Below the pieces are notes generated by a model. The model saw only the letters and a program-made list of their open reading frames with translations. It had not been told where the DNA came from and did not search any database. From positions 992,001-1,056,000 of the forward strand of contig CAWUHX010000016.1 in assembly GCA_963922205.1 (NCBI GenBank): a stretch of DNA of 64,000 nt, read 5' to 3'. The DNA is from Romanomermis culicivorax. Its lineage: Eukaryota > Nematoda > Enoplea > Mermithida > Mermithidae. Below, piece after piece: positions 41,814 to 53,139 of the stretch (position 1 is the stretch's first letter; every line of letters starts with the position of its first letter). The translations under genes and the position numbers were made by a program.

Positions 41814-44800
41814 TAGAAAATGCCCCGATGGGGCAGAAAAAAGGAGAATATACTTGCTTCGACAGTTGCCATGGTAGAAAAAGAAGTGGACTAGATTTTT
41901 GAGAACTTGGGTCAAAGTTGGAAAAAATTCACTTCCTTTATATTGGATTTTCATTCTTTCTCAAAAAAATTGTCTATGTCTGTGGAAAAGTATATTCTGC
42001 AGCATCGTGCATTTTGTCCTTCAACTGGCATCAACTACAGTAAAATTTTTCTATATGAAAATTATATGCACCTGACTTCAAGTGTAAAGAAATGGTAAAC
42101 CGATAGCATTCTAACTCCCGACCAATTCAAAACTCCTGCCTTTTACACTAGCTGAAAAATAGTGAGGGAGGCATATTATAGTCATTTTCAGAACTACAAA
42201 GGAACCTGAGGTTCGTTGCACTAACCCAACATGAGGATAATCTCAACATCGGGATTAAATTGATGATCCTAAGTTTAAGCTATTCACAATGTCCAAATTA
42301 TTTTCTTCCAATGCACAAATCATACTCACTTCAGGATCAACTAAAACTGAGGTTTAAGTTCGGATTTGGGAATTGCAGAAATTTTTATATATATTTGTTT
42401 TAGAAATAAGAAAATTATGCGAAAATTTTAGTGCAACCCGACAGCTCGAGCTGGGGATAATCTCGACATTGAGGTCGTTATGATTCGGATGACATTCAAA
42501 TTATACCGAACTTGAGATCAAACTGAGTGGCCTTTTTGTTCGAGATTACCTTGTGCTAGAGCTCAGACCCCTTCAGTGCAACTGGGATTTGGTTACAGTG
42601 ATTGGGCAGTGATCTGCAAATGGGAGAACAGGGTAAAGCATACAAAAATGCACCTGATTTAGGCCTGCCTATATTAAGAGTGTGCGCGAAATCCCGTACC
42701 CGGTTCTCCCCGACTCTACTTGCACTCCCACGGCAACAGTACGACTTTTTTGAAAGAAAGATCGGAGCGACAAAGATGGGTGAAATTGCTTCCCATTTGC
42801 AATCCCGCAAAAAGCGCTCTTCCTGCAAATTTCAGTTTAAATCCAAAAACTGTGAATGATGCTATTTTGCTCAATAGTTAAATAGAAGAGAATAAATTTG
42901 TTTGTAGCTTGTAATCAGTAGAACTTACGGAGTGAATTCTATATGATATGTTATATAAAATGAGTGAATGAAACGTATCTTGCACAATCAATTTAGTTCT
43001 TAGAAGACTTTGTGCTGTAGCTCTTTCTTCTAAAAAAAGCTGAATGGGATTTTATGTGCCACTTTCCCTCAGTTGATTCCTTCTGTTGACATCAAATTCA
43101 GTAAAAATGTTTAACACAGTTGGAAGCAAACATGTGTGAGAGGGGACATGGGGAAACTTCTACGAGTGTTTTGAAACTGGAAAATTTGTTATGGAAAAAA
43201 TTTTTTGGTCAACTTTTTCTGAATTTTTTGTCTCAAAAAATTCTAAAACACCAAGGTCCACGCCTGTACCCTCCTAAAAATTTCAGAGATGCACATGCTT
43301 GGTTGGAAAGTGTGTTGATGCACTCAGCTGCAGAATATACTTTTTCACAGACATAGACAATTTTTTTGCGAAAGAATGAAAATCCAATATAAAGGAAGTG
43401 AATTTTTTCCAACTTTGACCCAAGTTCTCAAAAATCTAGTCCACTTCTTTTTCTACCATGGCAACTGTCGAAGCAAGTATATTCTCCTTTTTTCTGCCCC
43501 ATCGGGGCATTTTCTAATAAACTAGTTCACCTCTTTTTAGTGGGCCTCAACCATGCACGAAAACCTTCATAGAAGCATATTGAGGTTTTAACTTTGGTCA
43601 CCTTCACGTCAAAAAAACAATAAAAAACCATCTTTTGAAGAAAAAAACAATAAAAAACCACCGATTGAATTCCTCATGGTCTAGAATCGAATCTTCAACC
43701 CAAAAAATCGCAGGAATACCTTTGTTTACACTCGATATGAATTAGTGTGTAAAGTGATCACATTTATTAAATTCTCAGTGATCGAAAACCCCTTCCACAA
43801 AAAATTACGAAAATAGGCTTGGTTAAATCCAGAATAATTTTTTTTGTGTAAAGTGACGCGTCCATTGAATTCCCCGCAGTCGAAAACTTCTTCCATAGAA
43901 AATCACAAAAATATGCTTGTTTACACCCCAGATAGATTTTTGTGTAAAATGACGTATCCATTGAATTTTCCGCAGTCGAAAACACCTTCCACAAAAAATA
44001 ACGAAAATACACTTGTTTACACCCGGAATAGTTTTATATGTAAGATGATCGCATTCATCAAATTCCCCATGGTCGAAAACCCCTTCCACTGAAAAATCTC
44101 GAAAATACGCTTGTTTACTCACGGGATAATTTTTTGTGTAAAGTGATCACATTCATGGAATACATTGTGGTCGAAAATCCCCTCCACAAGAAAATTACGG
44201 CAATACGCATGTTTACACCCTGGATAACTTTTTTGTGTAAAGTGAAGCATCCATTGAATTCCCCGCAGTCGAATACCCCTTCCACAGAAAATCACAAAAA
44301 TACGCTTGTTTACACCCAGGATAGTTCTTTTATGTAAGATGATCACATTCATCAAATTCCCCGTGGTCGAAAACCCCTTCCACTGAAAAATCACGAAAAT
44401 ACGCTTGTTTACTCACGGGATAATTTTTTGTGTAGTGATCACATTTATTGAATTCCTCGTGGTCGAAAACCTCTTCCAGCAAAAAATCACGAAAATACGC
44501 TTGTTTACACATTGGATAATTTTTTTGTGTGAAGTGACCATATCTATTGAATCCCCGCGGTCGAAAACTCCCTCCACTGAAAAATTACGGAAATACGCTT
44601 GTTTACACCAAGGATAATTTTTTGTGTAAAGTGACCGCGTCCATCAAATTCCCAATGGTCGAAAACCCTAGCAGCCCAAAAATCTCAATAAGGCTACAGG
44701 TTCAATTGAAACTGGAAAAAAATTAGTAGTGCATTATGCTGCAAAAAATTATTTTTTTGAACCCATAAGTATTATATAACAAAATTGGGGAATTTGGCGT

Positions 44801-45175
44801 TTCCCGGGACTTTGAACAACCATATAATTGAATTGAAGCCATATTTCAAAGAAAAAAAAATTCGCATTTGAGATTACACCCCCAAGATGCTTAGGCCGAA
44901 GCATGGAGGTTGGATATGGCACACCGATTGCTGGGCATGGTGGAACTGGGGGGCCTTAAAAAGTGCGTTTTTTACCTGTTTTTGGGGCCCCACCGAGCAC
45001 CACTTGCAGATAGAGGCGAAATGACAAAAGGCACCCCATAGTTTGCCCCTATGCCGGATATTATGCAAAAAAACCCGAAGGTTCTAGCTCTTACCGTTTT
45101 GGCTCTAGAGGGGGGGGGACATGAAATTTGAGGGCCAAGTATATTATAGGTTGACGCTGTCGCGCCACCTATGAT
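41814..45175. repeat. Composite repeat, copy B
   Basis: Same order and orientation as copy A: a foldback part (41814-43525), a ~97-bp tandem array (about 43660-44670), and a unique tail ending gctgtcgcgccacctatgat. The foldback is about 700 bp longer than in copy A because of extra sequence between about 42440 and 43330. Frames in it (for example 42602-42859) are not convincing genes. No target duplication is seen. Confidence 0.8.
43660..44670. repeat. ~97-bp tandem array in composite repeat B
   Basis: About ten units. The tcgaaaac core recurs at about 43772, 43880, 43976, 44073, 44171, 44270, 44367, 44462, 44562 and 44657, a period of 95-108 bp. Units share gtttacac and gtgtaaag, which can pair. 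The array is homologous to the one in copy A. Confidence 0.85.
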
Positions 45176-46128
45176 AAACCTAAGAAACATTTTTTCCTAA
45201 AACTTAAAAACTTATAGTTTGTTTTTTAAAATGCTTACAAAGCGGAAAAAATTCAAAAGCTTGCGGTGTCACCGAAATCATTCGCACCAAGCTTTTGCAG
45301 TAGACGTTTTCTCTCAAAAAATGTCGAAGACTTGTCGAGCAAGCTTAGAAATTTTCAGTCCTGTGTGACGTGTAGTTCAATAGAAGGTTGAAAAAATAAA
45401 AAATAGTAATTGTTTTTCATTATTACTATTAACAAGCATTTCAAGAAAACAGGCTATAGTGCTTCTACTGTCTGCTAAATCCGCCAGACCAAATTTTGTA
45501 GGTTCATTTTCAATATAATTTTACTTGCGAAGTAATCTCGCTTTTGTTCGCAATTGCTGTCGGAAACTTTATTTAAAATATCAGCCATAAGAACAAAAAA
45601 ATCTAGAACCAGCTATAGAGTATGAGTTACAACAATTGTACAAAACACAATACAGACACTCAGGATTCTTTAAACACCACGTTCGAAACGGCCTCAGTAT
45701 AGACGAAAAAATTTGACTTTGTTTGTACTCGTACATATGAAATTTTGACACAAATGCTCTGTATTTCGAAGAAAAAATATGCCAATAAAATCATTTTATT
45801 TAAGTATACAATCATACTTCGGAAACCAGCCGATAAAAAAGCTACATATTATGGGAACCACCAAGAATTTGACCCTTTTACATTTTTTGATCGACGTTTT
45901 TGGCCTCGAAACTGACATTCTCGTTTTGGGGCATCCGACCCTTTCCCTAACTTTCTTGAGTTTGGATATCTTGTAGTCCCATGCTAAGAGGGTCATGGTA
46001 TGTGATGAATTCCCGCTTAATGTTCTCATACTACTTTACACCCGCAATTACATGAATGTATTTTCAAGTACACACGGTTTCGAGCCGATCTTTTGCACTG
46101 GTGTGAGCACAAAAAGCGGTGATACAGC
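45176..46128. other. AT-rich intergenic DNA
   Basis: The region between composite repeat B and the 3' end of ATG14. I see no gene, RNA or recognisable repeat. It presumably includes the 3' UTR of ATG14. Confidence 0.5.
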
Positions 46129-46379
46129 CTAATTAAAAGAATGTACATTCTTAAACAAATTAGCCACCGAAGAAGTTGCGTTAGCAAAAAGCTTCGTAAT
46201 AGACGGTTGATGCGACGAATTTTGCGACCCGAAGACACCGCCGTCGAAATTGTAGAACGGGTCGGCTTCGGGCAGAAGGCAGCTCACGTCTTCCCATTCA
46301 TCGGTCGGAAAATCCGCGTCGTAATCTGCGAATGGTAAAGGGTCTCGCCATACGATAGAATAAGCGGCGCGCCGAAATT
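46129..46379 (-). CDS. ATG14: ATG14 last exon, BATS-like C-terminus
   Basis: After the acceptor acggcag the frame encodes YDADFPTDEWEDVSCLLPEA and ends SSVANLFKNVHSFN before a TAG at 46131-46129. The amphipathic tail is the expected curvature-sensing helix of ATG14. The acceptor phase does not fit exon 6 directly, so one exon is missing. Confidence 0.75.
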
Positions 46380-49300
46380 CTGCCGTATCGGAGGTAGAAA
46401 TATACTGCTAAAACACAGAACTGATAAATCAATACACCAAGCGTTTTTTTGTACGAGACAAACATTTTTGGCTCGGTACAAAGATTTTTCCGATAATCTT
46501 TGCATAAAGGACAAAGAGATTTTATCGGTACTATCTGGTCAGAAAACGCTTCTCAAGGCTTTAGTATCAGAAAAGACGGAAAAATTTTTCGGAGCTTCGC
46601 GCCACACTTTATTTTATAGGTCTTTGCAATGGTCTATCCACTACAAATTGTGCTTTCTGGGGAAAAAATTTCCGGAAAAGGGAAAGAGTATTGGCGGTCC
46701 TGTATGGAAAAGACAAATTTTGGTGCTTTTCAGAAGGTTAAAATCTATTTTTCCAACTTTTTTGTATAATTATAATTTTAAACATGAAGCCGAATTTGGA
46801 TGCAGAAGCATCATGGAAGTAATTTTCAAAAATGATTTGAGAGTATGAATATATTTTATTAATTTGTAAAATGATTATGAAGGAAATGAACTCGAGTGCT
46901 ATCAAGAGGAAGGTTTGTGCGGAATGTACACGAAAAATCGTGTTTTTTAGCGCACAAAAAAATTTTCTTCCTACAAAAATTTGTTGGCCCATCTTTGTAC
47001 AGGTACAAAGAGACTTGTACAAAAACCGCTGAGTACAAAAAATTAATAGAAAAAAAACACTTTTTTCGTTTAATATTTTCACATAAAATGGAACATGTTT
47101 CCAAAGTTTGAAAAAACAAGGGTTTCAAGGAAAGAAAATTTTTTGAAAATTCAAGCAGGAAAAAAACGATTTACCTTAAAGGGATTTTATTACAATAAAA
47201 AGCGAAACCAAGACGTTCAAATTACGGTTTGGCATTGATCATTCCTTTTTTGTTGCTTAGAGTTCACTGTTTTTAGGATTACTTCTATTCCAACCAGTGT
47301 TTTTTTGTACTTTACAAACGAAACGGTCCAGAAGAGTACAAACGAAAATTTGGGCTTCGTTTGTATCAGTGCAAACGAAAATTTTAGGACAAAAAAATTT
47401 TTTGTTACTCAACAGCTGTCAGTATTCAGTATCAATAGACTTTGTAGGACTTGTTTGTTATGCGTCCAGATCGAAAACGACAAACTAGCAGCTGTGGCAT
47501 AATAATAAAAGCTTTTTGTGGAGTATTTCACTAATGCATGTTATGTGCCTCATGATCAAGTGTTTTATGTGTCTGAATTCGTAGCCTTCTTATGTGTCTC
47601 GTGGAAATAGCCAACGTATCCATATTTCACAGCATGTTTGTTGCATTTTATAACAATGAATCCTTTTTTCAGCAATTTTTCGCAAATTTTGGAGTACAAA
47701 CGGTTTTTGAGAGGTCGTTTGTACCAGTACAAATGGACCGAGTACAAGGAAAAAACACTGATTCCAACCAGTAACGGTTCAAACGGTTAGCTGAATCCTG
47801 TTTTCACGTAAATAATATAAGGATGAAAAAATAATTTTGTAAGAATTGATCTTCTTGACGGCCAAGAAAATAGAGAATCTTTTTAACTGACAGGAATCCA
47901 TCATCTTTGTCTCACTGTTTCGTTTGCTACAGAATTTGAGAAAACATTACAAAAGCGATAATTTTCTTGTTTAACCTTTACAACAGCTTAATAGACGAAG
48001 TTCATCTTGAATTGATTAGTTTTAAGCATAAAGAGCCCGGAGACATATGGTCACAAGATAAAAATATAGTTGAATTTAGCAAATGAATCGCCGCAAACAC
48101 ATACGAAAAGCAATGATTGACATTATTTTCACATATTTTATAGAAAAATAAAATAGTTTCTTCATTAACTGCTGATTGGTGATGATCTTTTGAACTGATC
48201 TTCATTAACTGCTGATTAACTGCTGACAAATTAAAAATTATCTTACAATACGGTCTAAGTACAACTAATTTCAAAGGAAGACTTGTGGAAAACAAGAGAT
48301 CGAATGACTCTCTACAACCCGACAGAAATCTCACATTTTAGGTTTCAAAAATGCAGGAAAAGACACCTTTACAGTAAATTTCCGTTTGCATGATTATAGG
48401 CGTGGTGAAATTTTTGTTAGTTCTCGAGGCCGTTTAATACGTAAAGTAGTTAGGGCTCTATCTATACTGAACACTCAAACTGAAATAATTGTTCTTTAGA
48501 AATATTCACATCATTCCTAAAAATATAAGAAATATTTTGGATGAAAAACTGTTGAAAACCAATTTAAAATAAAGGAAGTAGGAGAAAGGACAGCATCTAA
48601 AACGAAATGTTTTGAGTCAGTTTAATATAAAACTTTGAATAACGTCTTAAATTTTTGTGCTAAAACTGACTAATTGCTGCAGATGAAAGTCAATGTTGTC
48701 ACTAAATAACACTTCAGCACAACAAGCTCGATGCTCTCTTCTCATCTTCGTAAAACTTACATGTAAGGGTTCACCGCGGGTCCACGCCAAACAGAGTTTC
48801 GAATGATTCTTCTCGTTTGTGGTCGCCCGCATTAAATTGTATAAGTTATAGAACGGTCGGAAAAATGAGATGGGCGGAGCGATTTTGTTTACACATTCGG
48901 CCAGACCTGTACAGGAAGAGATGAAATATCAAATCTTTAGCCTAAAAATCCAAAATGCTACAGCTGATTTTGTAAAACCGAGATAAAAAGTCAGAATTTC
49001 AATACAACATGAATTTTTCGTTTGATTTACATAGAAAATTTAGAAATTTATTCTTTTCGATCACTCACCTTGCGACAGACATAAAATTAAAATTCGGGCG
49101 TTCAACCGCAGACACAGCTCTTTAAATCGATTTTCGTTGATTTTATCGTCCAAGAAATCTACGCTCGTCGCAATACTAGACGTCGGAACAGCAAAAACGT
49201 ATTCGAATGGTAGATGGATGTCGAAAATTTTTGACAAATTATCCGTTAGTTGGGAGGCATAGGAAAGCGCCGTCAGTGTACTCGTTATGTTAGGGTTGTA

Positions 49301-52300
49301 GAAAAGGCTACCCGATGACGTCATCGAATCTTTGGTCTGATGGCTTGAATGTGAAGAATCAAAACGTCAGATTAGAATGAGTTTCGAACCTGTTTTTTTC
49401 AAAATTAAGAAGGGAAAAATGAAAAATTGAGGACAGTTATTTCTTTATCAGGATCACTTTAAACAATCCTTTCTTTGAGAATGATAGTATTCGAGAAAGT
49501 TAGCATCTCTTCATAAAAGTGCTTTAATTATCTCGTATGATCACAAATATTATTAAGCTACAAGGAATTTATTCAAGTAACTGCAAAAATAACCATTTCT
49601 GAATCCTTCTCTTGCCAAAATAACAAGAAGATAATCCGATCAAATTTATATCAAATTCAAATTGAGCCATCATACATACAAAGAAATTCAGGTGCACGAT
49701 AAAATTAACTTCTCCCCGGTGCTAAGTAGAACGCTCTACGACATGGATTTTTCGCCAATATCACAAAATCGAAAAGTATTTTGAATCAAATCTGTGCTTG
49801 CTTACCTCAAAAACCATTTGTCAATTTCGCTATAACGACCGAAATCATCTGCGCGGGAAGTATTCAATACGGTATACTCGATTTTTGAGTACTCTCCCGA
49901 ATACACCCAATGATTTTCGTCGTAATTGGTCCTTGTGGCGTTTGTCAGCTCCGATTCCAAAGGCGTATCGAGGGCAAAGTAAACCGATTCGACATTGTTA
50001 ATCATTTGGCGACGACCAATAGCTTTTCTTTCGTCTTAGAAGTTAGAAAGACACAAAACTTTGATCTGCTTCAAGAAGAAATAGATAATAAGGTATCAAA
50101 AATATTGTGAATCAACTCTAATCAGAATATCATACCAAGAGGGCCACGCAAATAGAGAAATTTCTTACTTTTATTGACGCAAGGAAAATGTCCGCCGACC
50201 TTGGGCGACATCATAAACGCAACGTTTATCGGAAAAATAGACCTAAAAATTTCTGACGTCAAGTATTTTCGGTTATCAATCAATTTTCGTCTAATGTTAT
50301 CAAGAATAGGCACGATGTCATTCAAACAAGACGATTTAGTCTCCCGCACTAATCGCAAACTTCCCTGAATAAACGAATCAACTGAATAAATTGATTATTA
50401 GACTTAAATTCCACATACCAACATTTTCCGTAATTTTTCCGCTGAATTTTTACTCTCGTTCATCCTGACGCGAATATTACGTAAGGCAGATAATTTCGAC
50501 GCACAATTTTCAGCCCGTAAAGCTATAAGCAATTTTAAATTGCGGATTTGGGATCTTAGCGAAAATCGAGCATCGTCCAATTGTTCTTTTTTGAACAAAT
50601 TGCTGTAATTGTAATATCGTTCAATTTCATTCAGAATTTCATGTTTGGACTCTATCAATTTGTCCATAAGCATCTTTTGCGATGCCAGTTCGCCTAGAAA
50701 CGTGGAAAATCGTAAGTTTAGAAAACAAATTTCATAACATAACGAAACTGGAAGGTGCAAGTGTTTTTTATGAAATGCTTGCAATTGAAAACGGCCAAAT
50801 TCAGTACTGTCACATAACCTTTACAAGTAAGTAGTGATGTTCCGGTACCGTTTTTCCAGCCGGTACCGGTACTTTCATATAACATGTAATAAAGAGTATT
50901 TATTCTTAACATAGCAGTACACTACACCTATACATAACATTAGTATTGAAAAACGAATCTAAATATTTTACATCGAAATTCAAAAAGCCATTATAGATTG
51001 AGTTTATATCAAAAATCTTTTGAGAAGTAATAAATTCAAAGTATTCGGAAAGATTCAAAAGATGATTAGTTTAATAATTTTGCATACGTAAACAACAAAA
51101 AATACTGTACTTCATGGTTTTGAAAAATAACGTTTTTAAATTTTAAAAGATGTGGTTTCCCTTTTAAAATTAACTATAATTAAATTGCTTTTGCATGTTC
51201 ATCAATGGATTTCCAGTCAAACGAGCGAAGACAGACGATTTCGATAGCCTGCTATAAGTAAATCCACATTCCCTTTAAATTGCAATCAATCATTAAAGCA
51301 AAAACGTTTTCAAATTTCAACACAGAAAATCGCCAGTGATCAGCCTAACGTTGCCAAAAATCCAGAAAATAAAACTGCAAAATTCGAAGTGACCTCATAT
51401 TTTAATCGAGGTAATAATATGATTGACAACTCATAATAGGCAGATAAATTGGTGATTTGAAATGAAGTTTATCTTATGATTCAGACTCTTTGATTGAATG
51501 CAGTCACAAGTATGAGTCTCAATTAGGGTTGTCCCGGGGCCGACATTTTAGCCGAGGCCGGGGCAGCTGCCCCGGTGCCGGGGCGGACATATAACATACT
51601 AACATATACGTCACTATGACTTCATGTATCACATCGAAAAATTTTTAAGGCGATTTTTTTCTTTTCATTTCGTGTCAGCTATGATACTGCATTTTTTGAT
51701 AGGTTAGAAAGGGTTTGATTATTGTAGAGAAAAAAATTGACTTTTTTAGATACTGTCATTACTGAGCATGAGGAAATATCACAAAATTGTGGTGAAAAAT
51801 CAAAAATCATCATCTTCACAAATAACAACTTTATCAATATCCTCATTCTCTAAGTCACTTTTGCATAGTGAATGACTGTGGCTCGAATCTGAATTCGCTT
51901 CAGATAACTGTAACTTCTTAGACACTGCTTAGGTTATTTGAAAACAGCTGCCTTGACATGTATGCTGAAGGTGAGGCAAATCAGTACTAATGAATAGCGA
52001 AAATAATTGTGCGTTTTCTATAAAAAATCAAGTTGAAATGCAGTTCTGAATACAATGAAAACTTTTAAACTTTATCCAAATAGAACGTGAATTTAGCGAT
52101 TCCTGAAAGAAAAATTGTTAAACTAGCTACTGAATCTTTACTTTTCACCTTCTAAACTTCAATTTTATTATAAATCAAGCTTGATATACTATCAAAAATA
52201 CTAGTTTTTTGTAGTCTTGCCTCGAACCGGGGCAACCCTAGCCCCGGCCCGAGGCAGCTGCCCCGGTGCCGGGACCTGGGACAACCCTAGTCTTAATGAT

Positions 52301-53139
52301 TATATTAATATTGTTGTACAATTTTAGGTACCGGCATCGGTAAGACTATGGTATCGGGCCGGTACCGGTGCCTTGATACCGGGCCGGTACCGATACCTTG
52401 ATACCGGCGCCGGTACTGAACGCGTCACTACAAGGAAGCATTTTACTTAGAAACTTGTTGAAAGCTAATTGAGTATGCTCATAAATTTTCAGTTTCAAGT
52501 GGCATATTGTCTCGCAGAAGATCGTAGAAATATGCAATGGTACTTGCTATCAAGTTTTATTATTTACCAACATTGCAAGAAAAATGTACTGTATAAGGTA
52601 ATAAATTATGGAGTATCTCAAGATCGGATTTTCAGGAAAATTACAACTTCGCGGCGAGAGGTCTTCATTTGTCTCAAAACTGACTATCCGGTAAGTCATT
52701 TTTCTCAAGTACCAGCGAACCATTTTAGGACCTCAGTTAGGAGTAATAAGCCTTGTACCACACCCCATGGACTAGTCTCTGGTCTCTCATTCAGAAATTA
52801 TACAGTTTCTACAGTTTGTATGATCTGAAAGCGCAGTATTATTTGGAACTAGGATAACATACCTAAATTTCGAATAGGAATAATTACACCAACTTTTACA
52901 AAGAACTTACCCATTCGAATTATGCACAATTGGCAATTGAATTTACTATTGATACGCCAGCAGTTTGGGCATGGGATATAACGAGTCTCGATTTTATTCG
53001 GAACTAACGTTACGGAAAAGGAATTATCATCCAGCGTAGGCGTGTCGTTCAAAGTAGTCAACATACGATGACATTTCGGATGTAAAATCATCGAAGAGAC
53101 AAAAAACTCGGATGACGGAAAAAATTCTTTACTTTTCAT
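46129..53139 (-). CDS. ATG14: ATG14/Barkor homologue (autophagy PI3-kinase complex subunit)
   Basis: ATG14 recruits VPS34, VPS15 and Beclin-1 to the autophagosome formation site (established). Exons from splice borders: 53139-52912, 50693-50419, 50364-50169, 50022-49807 (donor gtaag at 49806-49801), 49343-49069, 48906-48761 and 46379-46129. Exon 1 holds the family's N-terminal Cys pairs (CPNCWR…CQLC). Exon 2 is coiled coil. Later exons have SEIFRSIFPIN, ALSYASQLTDNLSKIFDIHL, LNARILILCLSQ and FRPFYNLYNLM, all in the expected order. The last exon has TDEWEDV and an amphipathic tail SSVANLFKNVHSFN, as in the membrane-binding BATS region. Total about 520 residues, close to family size. At least one small exon between 48761 and 46379 is missing. 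Intron 1 hosts two nested hAT-like elements. Confidence 0.85.
46880..47110 (-). repeat. Dispersed repeat with gtacaaa/tttgtac motifs
   Basis: A stretch with ctcgagtgctatcaagaggaaggtttgtgcgg and several gtacaaa motifs. It is a degenerate inverted match to about 55540-55740. It lies in the ATG14 intron. More gtacaaacgaaa motifs continue at 47300-47400 and 47690-47750. Confidence 0.55.
48761..48906 (-). CDS. ATG14: ATG14 exon 6
   Basis: Acceptor ctgtacag, donor gtaagt. It encodes ECVNKIAPPISFFRPFYNLY, corresponding to the segment after the LCLSQ motif, then a less conserved part ending in phase 0. Confidence 0.8.
49069..49343 (-). CDS. ATG14: ATG14 exon 5
   Basis: The acceptor attcaag and donor gtgagt keep the frame. 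It holds the highly typical TALSYASQLTDNLSKIFDIH and FKELCLRLNARILILCLSQ. Confidence 0.85.
49807..50022 (-). CDS. ATG14: ATG14 exon 4
   Basis: It begins after an AG at 50024-50023 and ends before gtaagc, in phase 2. It encodes SVYFALDTPLESELTNATRT and HWVYSGEYSKIEY, fitting the middle domain. The upstream pyrimidine tract is weak, so the acceptor may be a few bases off. Confidence 0.7.
50169..50364 (-). CDS. ATG14: ATG14 exon 3
   Basis: Acceptor ttattcag, donor gtaaga, phase 1 at the end. It carries RKYLTSEIFRSIFPINVAF, equivalent to the conserved segment after the coiled coil. Confidence 0.8.
50419..50693 (-). CDS. ATG14: ATG14 exon 2, coiled coil
   Basis: Acceptor cgtttctag, donor gtatgt. 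About 92 codons of helical heptad-like text (LMDKLIESKHEILNEIERYY and RNIRVRMNESKNSAEKLRKM). In ATG14 this region binds Beclin-1 and VPS34. Confidence 0.8.
50833..52430. mobile_element. hAT-like non-autonomous element (outer) in ATG14 intron 1
   Basis: The left end TAGTGATGttccggtaccg and right end …cagCGTCACTA are complementary at the tips. An 8-bp target duplication with one mismatch flanks them (caagtaag 50825-50832, caaggaag 52431-52438), the hAT signature. Subterminal ccggtacc motifs are abundant. It is interrupted by a second element at 51524-52289; without it the length is about 0.82 kb. No transposase is seen. Confidence 0.65.
51524..52289. mobile_element. hAT-like non-autonomous element (inner)
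   Basis: The ends TAGGGTTGTCCC and GGGACAACCCTA are perfect complements. The flanks gtctcaat (51516-51523) and gtcttaat (52290-52297) form an 8-bp duplication with one mismatch. Both subterminal zones contain gaggc/cggggcagctgccccggtgccggg. The AT-rich centre has no coding capacity. Confidence 0.75.
52912..53139 (-). CDS. ATG14: ATG14 exon 1, N-terminal Cys motifs
   Basis: The ATG at 53139-53137 starts 76 codons that end with phase 1 at donor gtaagt. Two CxxC pairs (CPNC and CQLC, 11 residues apart) match the zinc-binding-like N-terminus of ATG14. Confidence 0.8.

Noticed and set aside
42556-42859. Opposed ORFs of 85-90 codons inside composite repeat B
   Set aside because: They are mirror frames of the same GC-richer patch, absent from copy A, with no recognisable domain.
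43660-44670. CRISPR-like array
   Set aside because: Units are continuous and diverged, with no constant repeat plus variable spacer pattern, and the genome is eukaryotic.
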